DNA of 64,000 nt from Rhizobium sp. WYCCWR10014 (GCF_001657485.1 NZ_LXFU01000025.1:62001-126000), one strand, 5' to 3'; counted from the first letter of the stretch, positions 11,502 through 20,850 are shown. Notes: generated from the sequence alone by a model not told the origin. Translations and numbers: made by a program.

Positions 11502-11524
11502 CCGGGCATGTCTGTCATGCCCGG
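11502..11524. terminator. hairpin between convergent dps and EamA genes
   Basis: A perfect 9-base stem, CCGGGCATG and CATGCCCGG, with a 5-base loop in the 44-base gap between two convergent genes. There is no T-tract on either side, so it may act as a weak bidirectional terminator or simply protect 3' ends. Confidence 0.5.
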
Positions 11525-11536
11525 ACTGCCCGGTTC

Positions 11537-12439
11537 TCAGCTCTCCACCGCCCGCGGCCGCAGCCAGCGCGGCGTCCAGCCGAGATTCATGCCGGCGGCG
11601 GCAAGGAGAATGATCGCCGCGCCTGCGATCTGCATCGGCTGCAGCGCATGGCCGAAGGCCAGCCGGTCGACGGCAATCGCCGCGATCGGATAGATGAAGG
11701 ACAGGGCGCCTGTCAGATGCGTCGGCAGCCTCTGGATCGCGCCGTAGAGCAGCACATACATCAGCCCGGTATGGACGACGCCGACGGTCACCAGGATCGC
11801 CCAGGACCCAACATCGCCCGGCGGATGAGAAAAATCGGTCATCGGTGCCAGCATCAGCATGCCGGTTGCGACCTGGATGAGCGCGATCAGATGCGGCGGC
11901 GTGCCCTTCAGCCATTTCGCGGCAAGGGCTGCGAGCGCGTAGAAAAAGGCCGCACCGAGCGCCATCAGGATGCCGAGGCCGTAACCGTCGGATGTCGCCC
12001 CTCCAGTCTCCGGTTTTGCCTCGACGATGGCAATCATGCCGGCGAAGGCGAGTGTCAGCCAGAACAGCTTGGTGGCGGTGATCTTCTCGCCGAGAAAGAG
12101 CGCGCCGAGCACCAGCAGCATGAAAGGCTGGGTGTTGTAGACGGTCGTCGCGATCGAGATCGTCGCATGCGAGTAGGAGGCAAACAGCAGCAGCCAGTTC
12201 AAGACGATGGCGACGCCGCCGAAAATAGCGATGCCGAAGGCGCGCAGCGTGATGATGCCTGGCCGCAGCAGCCCGAGAGCGCCGCAGATGACCAGCAAGG
12301 TGAGCGCGCCGAACAGGCAGCGCCAGAAGACCACGCCGCTGACCGGTTGTCCCGACATGACGACGAACCAGCCGATCGTCCCCGAGATCAGCATCGCTGC
12401 CGTCATTTCCGCCGTGCCCCGTCTGATGTCGCTGCCCAT
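11537..12439 (-). CDS. DMT superfamily transporter (EamA domains)
   Basis: An inner-membrane protein of about 300 residues with two EamA repeats and about ten hydrophobic segments, for example AAMLISGTIGWFVVMSG near the start and AGAAIILLAAAGMNLG near the end. The ATG at 12439 is chosen because GGAGG lies six bases upstream; an ATG four codons earlier (12451) is also possible. It is divergent from an Lrp-type regulator (12551), a common pairing in which the regulator controls a metabolite exporter. The substrate is unknown. Confidence 0.85.
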   Translation of the reverse strand: MGSDIRRGTAEMTAAMLISGTIGWFVVMSGQPVSGVVFWRCLFGALTLLVICGALGLLRPGIITLRAFGIAIFGGVAIVLNWLLLFASYSHATISIATTVYNTQPFMLLVLGALFLGEKITATKLFWLTLAFAGMIAIVEAKPETGGATSDGYGLGILMALGAAFFYALAALAAKWLKGTPPHLIALIQVATGMLMLAPMTDFSHPPGDVGSWAILVTVGVVHTGLMYVLLYGAIQRLPTHLTGALSFIYPIAAIAVDRLAFGHALQPMQIAGAAIILLAAAGMNLGWTPRWLRPRAVES

Positions 12440-12550
12440 GGTCGCCTCCATTTCGGTGGCATAAGATTATTGCGGCGGAAGGCGGTTTTATATAAGGATA
12501 AGAAGGAAAATGATCGATATCGCCTAATCATACGAGGAGAATATCTCGCC

Positions 12551-13015
12551 GTGGCTAATGATGTGCAATCGCTTGACGAAATCGATCAGGCCATTCTGGA
12601 GGCGCTGGCCGGCAATGCGCGGATCTCGCTGAAGGAACTGGCCCAGCAGGTCGGCCTCTCCTCGCCCAGTGCCGCCGAGCGCCTGCGGCGGCTGGAGGAG
12701 CGTGGCGTCATCAAGGCCTTCACCATTGATCTCGATCCCGCCGCCGTCGGCTATCCCCTGCAGGCGATCGTGCGCGTGCGTCCGCTGCCAGGGCAGTTGC
12801 ACATCGTCGAGCGGATCATCCAGGAAATTCCCGAAATCATCGAATGCGATAAGGTGACGGGTGATGATTGCTTCATCGCCCGCCTGGTCATCCGCTCGAT
12901 GGCGGACCTCGACGGGATCCTCGACCGGGTCGCCGAAAGGGCGGAGACCAACACGGCGATGATCAAAGCCTCGCCCGTCAAGCGCCGCCTGCCGCCGCTT
13001 TCACGCCGGAAATAG
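12551..13015 (+). CDS. Lrp/AsnC family transcriptional regulator
   Basis: A 154-residue regulator with an N-terminal winged helix (LDEIDQAILEALAGNARISLKELAQQVGLS, residues 8-40) and a C-terminal RAM/AsnC ligand domain (AIVRVRPLPGQLHIVERIIQ onward). The frame is open far upstream, but a GTG at 12551 fits the family N-terminus and has AGGAG at 12534-12538. Such proteins sense amino acids; the divergent EamA exporter gene is the probable target. Confidence 0.9.
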   Translation: MANDVQSLDEIDQAILEALAGNARISLKELAQQVGLSSPSAAERLRRLEERGVIKAFTIDLDPAAVGYPLQAIVRVRPLPGQLHIVERIIQEIPEIIECDKVTGDDCFIARLVIRSMADLDGILDRVAERAETNTAMIKASPVKRRLPPLSRRK

Positions 13016-13021
13016 AGGGAT

Positions 13022-13921
13022 CTAGAATTCCGCCATCGGCGACAACATCGCCGGAAAATCCGGGGTGGCATCGCCGAGCCCGCGCAGCATCAACCTCGTG
13101 CCGCTTTCCAAGGGTTGCGGGACACCGTCCCAGCCGAGCTTGTCGGGACGGAATAACACCTCGACGGAAGCTGGCGCGATCTCCAGCCCGCCGAGGATTA
13201 CTGCAAGCGACGGTATCTCCGCCGCCACGACGTCGAGGAGGCTGAAGCGGCCAGCCTCATCCATCTTCCAGGCGATCACCGCCTGCCGCTCAGCCAGCAA
13301 GCTGATCCGGACATCGGGATCGAGCTGGGTGTTGATCAGAAACATCGCCGCATTGACCGTGACCGCCAGCGAGGTCGAAACCGGGCCGCGTCCTTTCAAC
13401 TGCGATTGCAGCAGGGCAAGATCATCCGCGTTTGTCGGCAAAAGCGGCCGAGCGCGGGCGGCGGAAGACGAAGGGTCGGGAGCCGCTCCCTCATATCGGT
13501 GCAGCGGTATCGCGCGGAAACCGTAGGCTTCGTAGAGCGACGGTTTGTCGGTATAGAGGATGACGGCTTCAAAACCCTGTTTCTCGCACCAGTCGAGCGC
13601 TTTCACCGTGACGTCGCGATAGAGCCCGCGGCCGCGCCATGCTGGCCGCACGGCACCGGATTGCAGCCCGGCGGCATGGACGATCCTGCCGTTGAGGACG
13701 AAAGGCAGCGCAAAGGCCGAGATATTCGCCGCAAGTTCCCCTTCGGCATTAAACCAGCCGAAGGGCATGCTCGTCGGATCGGGTCCGCCGAGCTGTTGCA
13801 GCGGTCCGATATCGATGCCGAAAATATCCTGAAGCAGGCAGACTAAGGCCGCCCAGCCGGCGGGGTCGCCGAAATAGTCCTGCCGGAAGGTCAGGCCAGC
13901 GCTGTCGAGGCGCTGTGCCAT
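13022..13921 (-). CDS. GNAT family N-acetyltransferase
   Basis: A 299-residue protein with a GNAT fold in the N-terminal half: the acetyl-CoA loop region GAVRPAWRGRGLYRDVTVKAL near residue 90 and the following AVILYTDKPSLYEAYGFRAIPLHRYEG are typical. The C-terminal 140 residues probably form a second, sterol-carrier-like domain, as in Eis-like acetyltransferases, but this is tentative. The gene starts with the ATG at 13921, which overlaps the dut stop by one base, so the two are likely co-transcribed. The acceptor is unknown. Confidence 0.82.
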   Translation of the reverse strand: MAQRLDSAGLTFRQDYFGDPAGWAALVCLLQDIFGIDIGPLQQLGGPDPTSMPFGWFNAEGELAANISAFALPFVLNGRIVHAAGLQSGAVRPAWRGRGLYRDVTVKALDWCEKQGFEAVILYTDKPSLYEAYGFRAIPLHRYEGAAPDPSSSAARARPLLPTNADDLALLQSQLKGRGPVSTSLAVTVNAAMFLINTQLDPDVRISLLAERQAVIAWKMDEAGRFSLLDVVAAEIPSLAVILGGLEIAPASVEVLFRPDKLGWDGVPQPLESGTRLMLRGLGDATPDFPAMLSPMAEF

Positions 13922-14391
13922 CAGAGGCCGGTGGAGCCGAAGCCGCCTGCGCCGCGCATCGTTTCGCTGGCCTCGGTAATCTCCGCCACCCGCGCCTGGG
14001 TCACCGGCGCGATCACCATCTGGGCGATGCGCATGCCGCGCGAAATGACGAAGGCTTCCTCGCCGAGATTGACGAGCAGCACCTTCACCTCGCCGCGATA
14101 GTCGCTGTCGACGGTACCAGGCGTATTCAGGCAGGTGATGCCGTTTTTGAAGGCGAGGCCGGAACGCGGCCGCACCTGTCCCTCGAAATGCTCGGGGATC
14201 TCGAAGATGAAGCCGGTCGGCACCAGCGCCCGCTTGCCGGGCAGAAGCGTCAGCGGTGCTGCCTCGTCGACGGCGGCACGCAGGTCCATGCCGGCCGCCC
14301 CCTTGCTTTCATAGGCGGGCAGATCGAGGCCTTCGCCATTGGCCAAGCGGATGAGGTTCAGCGTCGGGCGCGTATCGTGATGAATGGTCAT
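13921..14391 (-). CDS. dut: dUTP diphosphatase
   Basis: Trimeric dUTPase hydrolyses dUTP to dUMP, keeping uracil out of DNA and feeding thymidylate synthesis. All five motifs are visible in 156 residues: [20 protein letters not shown], the catalytic [15 protein letters not shown], a motif 4 in [10 protein letters not shown], and the glycine-rich C-terminus [11 protein letters not shown]. In relatives dut commonly lies next to coaBC; here about 10 kb separates the two genes. Confidence 0.97.
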   Translation of the reverse strand: MTIHHDTRPTLNLIRLANGEGLDLPAYESKGAAGMDLRAAVDEAAPLTLLPGKRALVPTGFIFEIPEHFEGQVRPRSGLAFKNGITCLNTPGTVDSDYRGEVKVLLVNLGEEAFVISRGMRIAQMVIAPVTQARVAEITEASETMRGAGGFGSTGL

Positions 14392-14482
14392 GGCCCATTA
14401 CTTTGCGCCCGAAGGCCCGAGGTCAATTGCAATGCCGGGCTTTAATCGCTAGATACGCGGCAATTCCACAGGATTCACAAGC

Positions 14483-16066
14483 ATGGCCGAAAGTCTCGCC
14501 GAGGCGGTCTCCCGCCGCCGCACATTCGCTATTATCGCCCACCCGGACGCGGGCAAGACGACGCTCACCGAAAAGCTGCTGCTGTTCGGCGGCGCCATTC
14601 AGCTTGCCGGCGAAGTCAAGGCGAAGAAGGATCGCATGCAGACGCGCTCCGACTGGATGAAGATCGAGCGCGAACGCGGCATTTCCGTCGTCACCTCGGT
14701 GATGACCTTCGAATATAACGATAATGTCTTCAACATCCTCGATACGCCGGGTCACGAGGACTTCGCCGACGATACCTATCGCACGCTGACGGCCGTCGAC
14801 GCCGCGGTCATGGTGATCGATGCAGCCAAGGGTATCGAGCCGCGCACGCTGAAGCTTTTCGAAGTCTGCCGCATGCGCGATATCCCGATCATCACCTTCA
14901 TCAACAAGATGGACCGCGAAAGCCGCGATCCCTTCGAGATCCTCGATGAGGTGGAAGAGAAGCTGGCGCTGGATACCGCGCCGATCACCTGGCCGATCGG
15001 CCGCTCCAAGACCTTTTGCGGCTCCTACAATATCGCCGCCAACACGGTGCGCGGTTCGGATACCGAAATCGAGGGGACGCCGGTCAATGGCCCGCAAAGC
15101 GTGGCCGGCAGGCTGCCGGAAAACGAGCGCCAGGTCTTCATCGAGGAGACGGAGCTGGCGATCGAGGCCTGCCGTCCGTTCGACCGCGAAGCCTTCCTCG
15201 AAGGCCATATGACGCCGGTCTTTTTCGGCTCGGCGCTGCGCAATTACGGCGTTCGCGATCTCATCAACGCGCTCGGCGATTTTGCGCCGCCGCCGCGTGA
15301 CCAGGTCGCCGATACCAGGACCGTGCATGCGACCGACGACAAGATGACCGCCTTCGTCTTCAAGATCCAGGCGAACATGGATCCCAACCACCGCGACCGC
15401 ATCGCCTTTGCCCGCATCTGCTCCGGCAAGCTCGAACGCGGCATGAAGGCAAGGCTCGCCCGCACCGGCAAACAGCTTGGCCTGACGGCGCCGCAATTCT
15501 TCTTCGCCTCGCAGCGCCAGCTCGCCGACACCGCCTATGCCGGCGACGTCGTCGGCATTCCCAACCACGGGACGCTCCGGATCGGCGATACGCTGACCGA
15601 AGGTGAATCGCTGGTCTTCCAGGGCGTGCCGAACTTCTCGCCGGAGATCCTGCGCCGCGTGCGCCTGGAAGACGCGATGAAGGCGAAGAAGCTCAAGGAA
15701 GCCCTACAGCAGATGGCCGAAGAAGGCGTCGTCCAGCTGTTCTCGCCGGAAGACGGCTCGCCGGCGATCGTCGGCGTCGTCGGCGCCCTGCAGCTCGACG
15801 TCTTGAAGGAGCGGCTGATGGCCGAATACGGCTTGCCGGTCTCCTTCGAAATGTCGCGTTTCTCCGTCTGCCGCTGGATCTCTGCCGAGCAGCCGGCCGA
15901 TCTCGAGAAATTCCTCACCGTCAAACGCGGCGATATCGCCCGCGATCTCGACGGCGACCCGGTCTTCCTCGCCCAGGACGGTTTCTCGCTGCGTTACGAG
16001 TCCGAGCGCCATCCGGCGATCAAGATGGTCGCGATCAAGGAATATCACGCCGCCAAGGCGGCGTGA
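14483..16066 (+). CDS. prfC: peptide chain release factor 3
   Basis: RF3 is the GTPase that recycles RF1 and RF2 after peptide release. The 527-residue protein has the G domain at the N-terminus (AIIAHPDAGKTTLTEKLLLFGG, then DTPGHEDFADDTYR and TFINKMDRE), followed by domains II and III. Length is normal. The ATG at 14483 follows ACAGGATTCACAAGC, a weak ribosome binding site. Its 3' end overlaps the convergent LysR gene by 32 bases. Confidence 0.96.
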   Translation: MAESLAEAVSRRRTFAIIAHPDAGKTTLTEKLLLFGGAIQLAGEVKAKKDRMQTRSDWMKIERERGISVVTSVMTFEYNDNVFNILDTPGHEDFADDTYRTLTAVDAAVMVIDAAKGIEPRTLKLFEVCRMRDIPIITFINKMDRESRDPFEILDEVEEKLALDTAPITWPIGRSKTFCGSYNIAANTVRGSDTEIEGTPVNGPQSVAGRLPENERQVFIEETELAIEACRPFDREAFLEGHMTPVFFGSALRNYGVRDLINALGDFAPPPRDQVADTRTVHATDDKMTAFVFKIQANMDPNHRDRIAFARICSGKLERGMKARLARTGKQLGLTAPQFFFASQRQLADTAYAGDVVGIPNHGTLRIGDTLTEGESLVFQGVPNFSPEILRRVRLEDAMKAKKLKEALQQMAEEGVVQLFSPEDGSPAIVGVVGALQLDVLKERLMAEYGLPVSFEMSRFSVCRWISAEQPADLEKFLTVKRGDIARDLDGDPVFLAQDGFSLRYESERHPAIKMVAIKEYHAAKAA

Positions 16067-16961
16067 TAGCTAATCGCCAAAGCCGTTCCGCCAGGAAATC
16101 GACGACGGCGCGCACTGCCGGCAGTTGGCCACGCCGATGCGGCATCAGGATCGTCGTCTCGATGCTGCCTGCCGTCCATTCCGGCAGCACCCGCACCAGC
16201 CGCCCGTCTGCCAGCGCCTTCCGGCACACGGATGTCGGCAGGCAGGTAATGCCGAGCCCTGACATGGCCATTTCCATCAGGACATAGGGCTCATCCGCCG
16301 CCATGACGGAATGCAGCGTGACGAGAACCTCGTCGCCGCGCGAATATAGCCGCCACTGATCCTCTGTCAGGCTGGTCATGATCGTCGCATGCTGTGCCAG
16401 CTCCTCCGGCCGGCGCGGTTCGCCATGGGCGCAGATATAATCCGGCGAGGCGAGGATGAAGAAAGGGTGGCTGGCGAGCTTCCGCTGTACCAGTGCGGAA
16501 TCCGGCAGCGGCCCGCGATGGCTGCGCAGCGCGATGTCGAAGCCTTCCTGCACGATGTCGACGAAGCGGTCCGTCACTTGCACGGAAAGCCGGAGCTTCG
16601 GATAACGTGCTGCCAGCGCCGGCAGATGCTCAGTCAAGGTAAACTGCGCCGTCGGCACCGAGGCGGTCAGGCGAACGCTGCCGGCGGGTTCAGCCAGATG
16701 CCGCCGCACAATGCCTTCGGCCATCTCCGCCTCGATGATCGAGGCCTGGGCATGCTGAAAGAATTCCCGGCCGAGTTCGGTTAGCGCGAAGCTTCGCGAC
16801 GTGCGCTGGATCAGCCGGACGCCGAGCCGGGCCTCCAGCTCCGCAACCCGTTTGCTCACGGTCGATTTCGGAATGCCGAGATGCCTGGCGGCGGCGGTAA
16901 AACTGCCGCTGTCGACGGCCTGCACGAAAAGATGGAGGTCGTTGAGGTTGAAGAGCGTCAT
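16035..16961 (-). CDS. LysR family transcriptional regulator
   Basis: A 308-residue LysR-type regulator. The winged helix-turn-helix covers residues 1-60 (DLHLFVQAVDSGSFTAAARHLGIPKSTVSKRVAELE), followed by the periplasmic-binding-protein-like effector domain. The start at 16961 (MTLFNLNDL) matches the family, although the frame stays open to 17057. It is divergent from a GST gene (17076), its likely target. The effector is unknown. The last 32 bases overlap the end of prfC on the other strand. Confidence 0.93.
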   Translation of the reverse strand: MTLFNLNDLHLFVQAVDSGSFTAAARHLGIPKSTVSKRVAELEARLGVRLIQRTSRSFALTELGREFFQHAQASIIEAEMAEGIVRRHLAEPAGSVRLTASVPTAQFTLTEHLPALAARYPKLRLSVQVTDRFVDIVQEGFDIALRSHRGPLPDSALVQRKLASHPFFILASPDYICAHGEPRRPEELAQHATIMTSLTEDQWRLYSRGDEVLVTLHSVMAADEPYVLMEMAMSGLGITCLPTSVCRKALADGRLVRVLPEWTAGSIETTILMPHRRGQLPAVRAVVDFLAERLWRLAITPPWRRDIP

Positions 16962-17075
16962 CGTCAGCTTCCAGCTATGTAGACATTGCGATGCATTTAC
17001 AGCCTCTACCGCGGGATCGTCCACATCTGCACATTCAACGTGTCCAAACGGGTTCAATTCTGAAAGGAACGATTG

Positions 17076-17783
17076 ATGTCACCCATATTGTTTTACGGCG
17101 TGCCGGAGGGCTGCTCCTTCGGCTCGATCGTCGCGCTGGAATGGTCCGGCCTGCCTTATCGGCTCTGCCGCGTCGAGATGCCGGACATGGTCTCCGGCGA
17201 AGAATACCAGCGGATCAACATGGTCGGCGAAACGCCGTCGCTGCTGCTCGAGGATGGCAGGACGATCAGCGAAAGCATGGCGATCCTCCACCATATCGGC
17301 GCCCGCACGATCGGCAACGGTCTGGGCTTTGCGCAGGGGTCGGCGGATTTCGATCGGCTGAACCAGATGCTCGCCTTTCTCAACACCAGTTTCTTCCAGG
17401 CCTTCGGCCCGCTCTGGTATGCGATCGAGCATCCGCTGGAGCCGCAGCAGAAGCAGGCCCTCACGGCCTATGGCATTGCCGCGGTCGAAAAGGCGCATCA
17501 GACGCTGGAGCGTCTGCTCGATGGCCGTGAATGGCTTCTCGGCAATGGGCCAAGCCTGGCGGATGCCTATTTCGTCGGGATCGCCCGCTGGAACGATTTC
17601 CACAAGGTCGTCGACCGCCGGCAGTTTCCCGGCCTGCATCGCCTCTATGAGCGCATGCAGCAGGAGCCGGCCGTGCGTTTCGCCCATGCGATCGAGCATC
17701 GGCAGGAGGCGAAAAGCAGCGGCGGTTTCCGCGGCGAGGTCGATCTGGCCGAAGCGCTCGGCCTGTTGAAACAGGCGGCCTGA
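17076..17783 (+). CDS. glutathione S-transferase family protein
   Basis: A 235-residue GST-like protein: an N-terminal thioredoxin-fold domain (ILFYGVPEGCSFGSIVALEWSGLPY, then NMVGETPSLLLEDGRTISESMAILHHI) and an all-helical C-terminal domain from about residue 90. The glutathione-site block ETPSLLLEDG..SES is intact; the first-strand motif has Ser-Phe-Gly-Ser in place of a classic Cys-Pro. The ATG at 17076 has GAAAGGA 8 bases upstream. Divergent from a LysR gene. The electrophile handled is unknown. Confidence 0.88.
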   Translation: MSPILFYGVPEGCSFGSIVALEWSGLPYRLCRVEMPDMVSGEEYQRINMVGETPSLLLEDGRTISESMAILHHIGARTIGNGLGFAQGSADFDRLNQMLAFLNTSFFQAFGPLWYAIEHPLEPQQKQALTAYGIAAVEKAHQTLERLLDGREWLLGNGPSLADAYFVGIARWNDFHKVVDRRQFPGLHRLYERMQQEPAVRFAHAIEHRQEAKSSGGFRGEVDLAEALGLLKQAA

Positions 17784-17792
17784 TCGCCGCCG

Positions 17793-17819
17793 CCGTCGCA
17801 CCCCTGCGGTGCGACGGCC
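17793..17819. terminator. hairpin between convergent GST and ridA genes
   Basis: A perfect 11-base stem (GCCGTCGCACC and GGTGCGACGGC) with a 5-base loop occupies the 44-base gap between two convergent genes. No T-tract follows, so termination is likely but not certain. Confidence 0.55.
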
Positions 17820-17827
17820 AATGTGGC

Positions 17828-18214
17828 TTAGCCGGCAGCGATGATCTCGATCTCGACGAGCCAGTCGTCGCGCAGCGTTTCGACAATGATCGCCGTGGTC
17901 GGCACGGCGCGGCCGCCAAGTGCCCGAAGGCGGGCATTCTGGTTCGCCTCCATAAAGGCGCCGTCGCTGAGATAGCTCGTCAGCCGCACGATATTGTCCA
18001 CGGTCATATCAGCAGAAGTGAGGATGGCGCGCAGATTGGACCAGATCAGCTCCAGCTGTCCTTCCAGATCGGCCGCCGCCATTCCCTGTTGATCGAGACC
18101 CATGGTGCCGCTGACGAAGAGCAGCCGCGACGGATGCCTGACCTCCAGCGCATGGATGTAATCAGGGCTCGCTGCATAGATCCCGTTTGCTGGATTGTGC
18201 GCGATCATCTCCAT
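17828..18214 (-). CDS. RidA family protein (reactive imine/enamine deaminase-like)
   Basis: A 128-residue RidA/YjgF-family protein. These trimers hydrolyse reactive enamine/imine intermediates formed by PLP enzymes. Visible blocks include RLLFVSGTMGLDQQG and NIVRLTSYLSDGAFM; the canonical C-terminal arginine-containing CVA motif is not clear, so it may belong to a Rid subfamily with another substrate. AGGAGG lies six bases upstream of the ATG at 18214. It is divergent from an Lrp-type regulator, a frequent partner of RidA genes. Confidence 0.88.
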   Translation of the reverse strand: MEMIAHNPANGIYAASPDYIHALEVRHPSRLLFVSGTMGLDQQGMAAADLEGQLELIWSNLRAILTSADMTVDNIVRLTSYLSDGAFMEANQNARLRALGGRAVPTTAIIVETLRDDWLVEIEIIAAG

Positions 18215-18295
18215 GAGGTTCCTCCTCTTCCGAATATCCTATTGAAGAACGGCAGTATCGGCGATTATTCTTCGGCAGAAAGGGGAGTTTGCGGA

Positions 18296-18823
18296 ATGGC
18301 GAAAAATACAGACGATCTTCGGCAGGGACGCAGGCAGCAGGCTGTCGTCGATGCATTCGACCGAAGAATATTAGCCGCGCTCGCCGCCGACAGCAGCCAG
18401 AGCTACGCCAGGCTTGGCGAAGCGGTCGGCCTGTCAGCGCCGGCCGTGCATGAGCGGGTGCGCCGCCTGAGACAATCCGGCGCCATCAAGGGCGTGCATG
18501 CCGCGCTGGATGGCGCAGCCCTCGGCAAGCCGCTGCTTGCTTTCGTGCATGTGGAAGCGGCCGGCTGGGGCAAGAGCGAGCGGCTGATGCAGGTCCTGCA
18601 GTTTCCCGAGGTCGAGGAGATGCATTCGGTCGCCGGCGACGCCAGCGTTCTCTTCAAGGTCCGCACTGCCAGCCCGCAGGCCTTGGAGGCTTTTCTCGCC
18701 CAGATCCATGCCGTTCCCGGTGTCACCGGCACCCGCAGCTATATCGCGCTTTCCACCTATCTAGAGCGCCCGGTCCAGGCCGGCGTCACCGATAGCTGGC
18801 CGGACATGCCTCTGCCGGAATAA
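18296..18823 (+). CDS. Lrp/AsnC family transcriptional regulator
   Basis: A 175-residue regulator. After a basic leader of about 20 residues comes the winged helix (AFDRRILAALAADSSQSYARLGEAVGLSAPAVHERVRRL) and then the RAM/AsnC domain (LLAFVHVEAAGWGKSERLM onward). The ATG at 18296 is preceded by AGGGGAG at a good distance, although the frame is open to 18089. Divergent from the ridA-type gene, which it probably controls in response to an amino acid. Confidence 0.9.
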   Translation: MAKNTDDLRQGRRQQAVVDAFDRRILAALAADSSQSYARLGEAVGLSAPAVHERVRRLRQSGAIKGVHAALDGAALGKPLLAFVHVEAAGWGKSERLMQVLQFPEVEEMHSVAGDASVLFKVRTASPQALEAFLAQIHAVPGVTGTRSYIALSTYLERPVQAGVTDSWPDMPLPE

Positions 18824-18849
18824 AGGCGGGATGTTAAGCCGAGGCCAGC

Positions 18850-19251
18850 CTAATCCTCGCCCTCGAAGCGCGGCAGCGTTTCGATATTCTCCACCCCGGG
18901 CAGGGCCGAGCGGCACCATATCTGCTTCTTCGGCGCCAGTTCCCGCCGCTGGTCGATGCTGCCGATGCGGATGCCGAACCCTCCGCCGTCGCCATCCGTG
19001 CGGTAAAGCGGCGATCCGCAATTCGGGCAGAAGAATTGCCGGCTGAGACCACCGCTGTCGCCATATTTTGCGTAGCCTCTCGGCTCGCCTGACGTGAGCG
19101 TGAAGCTTCCCGGCCGCGCTGGTGCTGTGATGCGATAGGCCGAGCCCGTCAACCGCTGGCAATCGGTGCAATGACAGATCGAGATCCGCTCCGGATCGAG
19201 ATCCGCCTGATAGCGGATCGCGCCGCAGTGGCATCCTCCGGTAATATGCAT
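18850..19251 (-). CDS. GFA/CENP-V family zinc protein
   Basis: A 133-residue protein of the glutathione-dependent formaldehyde-activating (GFA/CENP-V) superfamily. The zinc-binding cysteines are visible: GGCHCGAIRYQ at the start, SICHCTDCQRLTGSAYR, and FFCPNCGSPLYRT. The ATG at 19251 is preferred to a TTG two codons upstream. The family is broad; some members bind glutathione adducts, most have no known substrate. The gene stands alone, with a decayed copy of the palindromic repeat in front of it. Confidence 0.88.
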   Translation of the reverse strand: MHITGGCHCGAIRYQADLDPERISICHCTDCQRLTGSAYRITAPARPGSFTLTSGEPRGYAKYGDSGGLSRQFFCPNCGSPLYRTDGDGGGFGIRIGSIDQRRELAPKKQIWCRSALPGVENIETLPRFEGED

Positions 19252-19264
19252 CGGCAAGTCCCCA

Positions 19265-19320
19265 AAGCATGTCGTGCAAAACTGTACAACGGTTTAGCGA
19301 CAAGACATCACCACGCTTTA
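19265..19320. repeat. RIME-like palindromic repeat, decayed copy A2
   Basis: A diverged copy of the element at 28268-28369. AAGCATGTCGTGCAAAACTG, then CAACGGTTT, then ACAAGACAT and a terminal CGCTTTA are recognisable. The final TTA is the complement of the stop codon of the S10 peptidase gene, so the element abuts or supplies that stop. Confidence 0.65.
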
Positions 19321-20850
19321 GTCCGCCGGCTGAGCGGCCGGGTGTGTGGCGTAGAAGGCCTTTGCATCCGCCGTGAAGACGGCCCGCTGTTCAGCTCTTG
19401 TATAGAACATATGGCCGCCGCGATAAAGCTTCAGTCCGACACGGCCACTGGCGAGCGAGGGCGGCAGATGGTCGACCACGTAGCGGCTGACGCCATAAGG
19501 CGTCACCAGATCGCTGTAGCCATGTGCGATCAGCAGATGGAAGGCCGGGTTTGAGGCGAGCAGCTGCCTGATGTCGTCGGTGGCACTGGCCTGGAAGCGC
19601 GATCCGCCGCCGCGCCCGCCGCCCCATTCCCAGCGCCGGCTGATATCGCGGTCGAGCAGCGAATAGGTCATCTCGGTCCTGAAACCGAGTTCGTTGCGGG
19701 CGTAGTCGGCGAAAGCCCCGCCATAGGCGCGGGTGAAACCGTCAAGGATGGCGTCGTCGCCGCGATCGTAATCCGATTCCGGATAGGGATCAGGCGCTGC
19801 AAAGGAGGCGTCGTACGAGCTCACCACCTCGCCGCTGCCTCCATCTGAATGTTTGACGAAGGAACTGCCGAGGAAGCCGCGGTTGCGGGTGACGATATCC
19901 TCGGGAATGCCGGTCAATGCGGCGATCCTGCCATAGAAGGCGGCGGCGTCGGCACCCGTCGGCGGCGGCCCGGCGAGCGTCGTCAGATAGTCCCCCAGCG
20001 CGAAGGTCTCGGCCGCCTTCTGCTTTTCTTCGTCAAAGGCGTTATGCCGGTCGAGTTCGGCGGCGGCCAGCGACGGCAGCTCTAGTGCTGCACCGAGCGG
20101 GAACTGGTCGGCATTGAACATCAGCTGACCCTCGAGCAAGGGGGAAAGCATCACCGCTCCGGCGACGATGATGCCCTGGCTCTCCTGAAGCGCCGAGGCG
20201 ACCTTGGCGGCGCGAAAGCCGCCATAACTTTCGCCGAGAAGATACTTTGGCGAGTTGGAACGGTTGTTGTGCGCGACATAGAGCGCGATCGCCTTGGCGA
20301 TGCTCTCAGCATCGGCACCGACGTTGTAATAGTTGGAGGCGTCGTCTGCCTTTGCCGTCCGGCTCCAGCCGGTGCCGATCGGATCGATCAGCACGAGATC
20401 GGTGAAATCGAGCCAGCTTTGCGGGTTGTCGACGAGTTTCGCATTGGCGCCGTCGCGTCCGTCCGGCCCGAAATCGAGCACCTTCGGCCCGACCAGCCCG
20501 AGATGCAGGAAGGCGGAAGCCGCACCCGGCCCGCCGTTAAAGGCAAAGGTCAGAGGCCGGTTCGCCCCGCCATCCCTTGCGACATAGGCGGTGTAGAAGA
20601 TCGCGCCGGTCTGTGCGCCGTCCTGGCCGAAGAGATCCAGCGTGCCGGCAGTGGCGGTATAGGCGAGCTTCTGGCCACCGATCGTCAGCGCGTGCTCTGT
20701 GACGGAATCGGCCGGCAGCAGTTTCAGCATGCCGTCGCGCGCACCCCTCTGGACATTCGCCCTCGGTGGATCGCTTTCCTGCGCATGGGAAAGGGCAGGT
20801 GCCAGCGACGCCATAAATGCGGCGAGCAGAAACAGGGTTCGTATGCGCAA
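19318..20850 (-). CDS. secreted S10 family serine peptidase (carboxypeptidase)
   Basis: A 510-residue protein with an N-terminal signal peptide (RIRTLFLLAAFMASLAPALSHAQ, cleavage probably after SHA), so it acts in the periplasm. The alpha/beta-hydrolase serine carboxypeptidase fold shows the nucleophile motif LLGESYGGFRAAKVAS, a late acid in HGYSDLVTPYG, and the catalytic histidine region YRGGHMFYTR. The start codon is TTG at 20850, supported by GGAGG seven bases upstream and the signal peptide that begins right there. It is a single-gene unit. Substrate unknown. Confidence 0.9.
   Translation of the reverse strand: MRIRTLFLLAAFMASLAPALSHAQESDPPRANVQRGARDGMLKLLPADSVTEHALTIGGQKLAYTATAGTLDLFGQDGAQTGAIFYTAYVARDGGANRPLTFAFNGGPGAASAFLHLGLVGPKVLDFGPDGRDGANAKLVDNPQSWLDFTDLVLIDPIGTGWSRTAKADDASNYYNVGADAESIAKAIALYVAHNNRSNSPKYLLGESYGGFRAAKVASALQESQGIIVAGAVMLSPLLEGQLMFNADQFPLGAALELPSLAAAELDRHNAFDEEKQKAAETFALGDYLTTLAGPPPTGADAAAFYGRIAALTGIPEDIVTRNRGFLGSSFVKHSDGGSGEVVSSYDASFAAPDPYPESDYDRGDDAILDGFTRAYGGAFADYARNELGFRTEMTYSLLDRDISRRWEWGGGRGGGSRFQASATDDIRQLLASNPAFHLLIAHGYSDLVTPYGVSRYVVDHLPPSLASGRVGLKLYRGGHMFYTRAEQRAVFTADAKAFYATHPAAQPAD

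Noticed and set aside
11495-12550. Long N-terminal extension of the Lrp regulator
   Set aside because: The frame runs antisense through the EamA gene. The extension has no domain, and a GTG at 12551 with a ribosome site fits the family.
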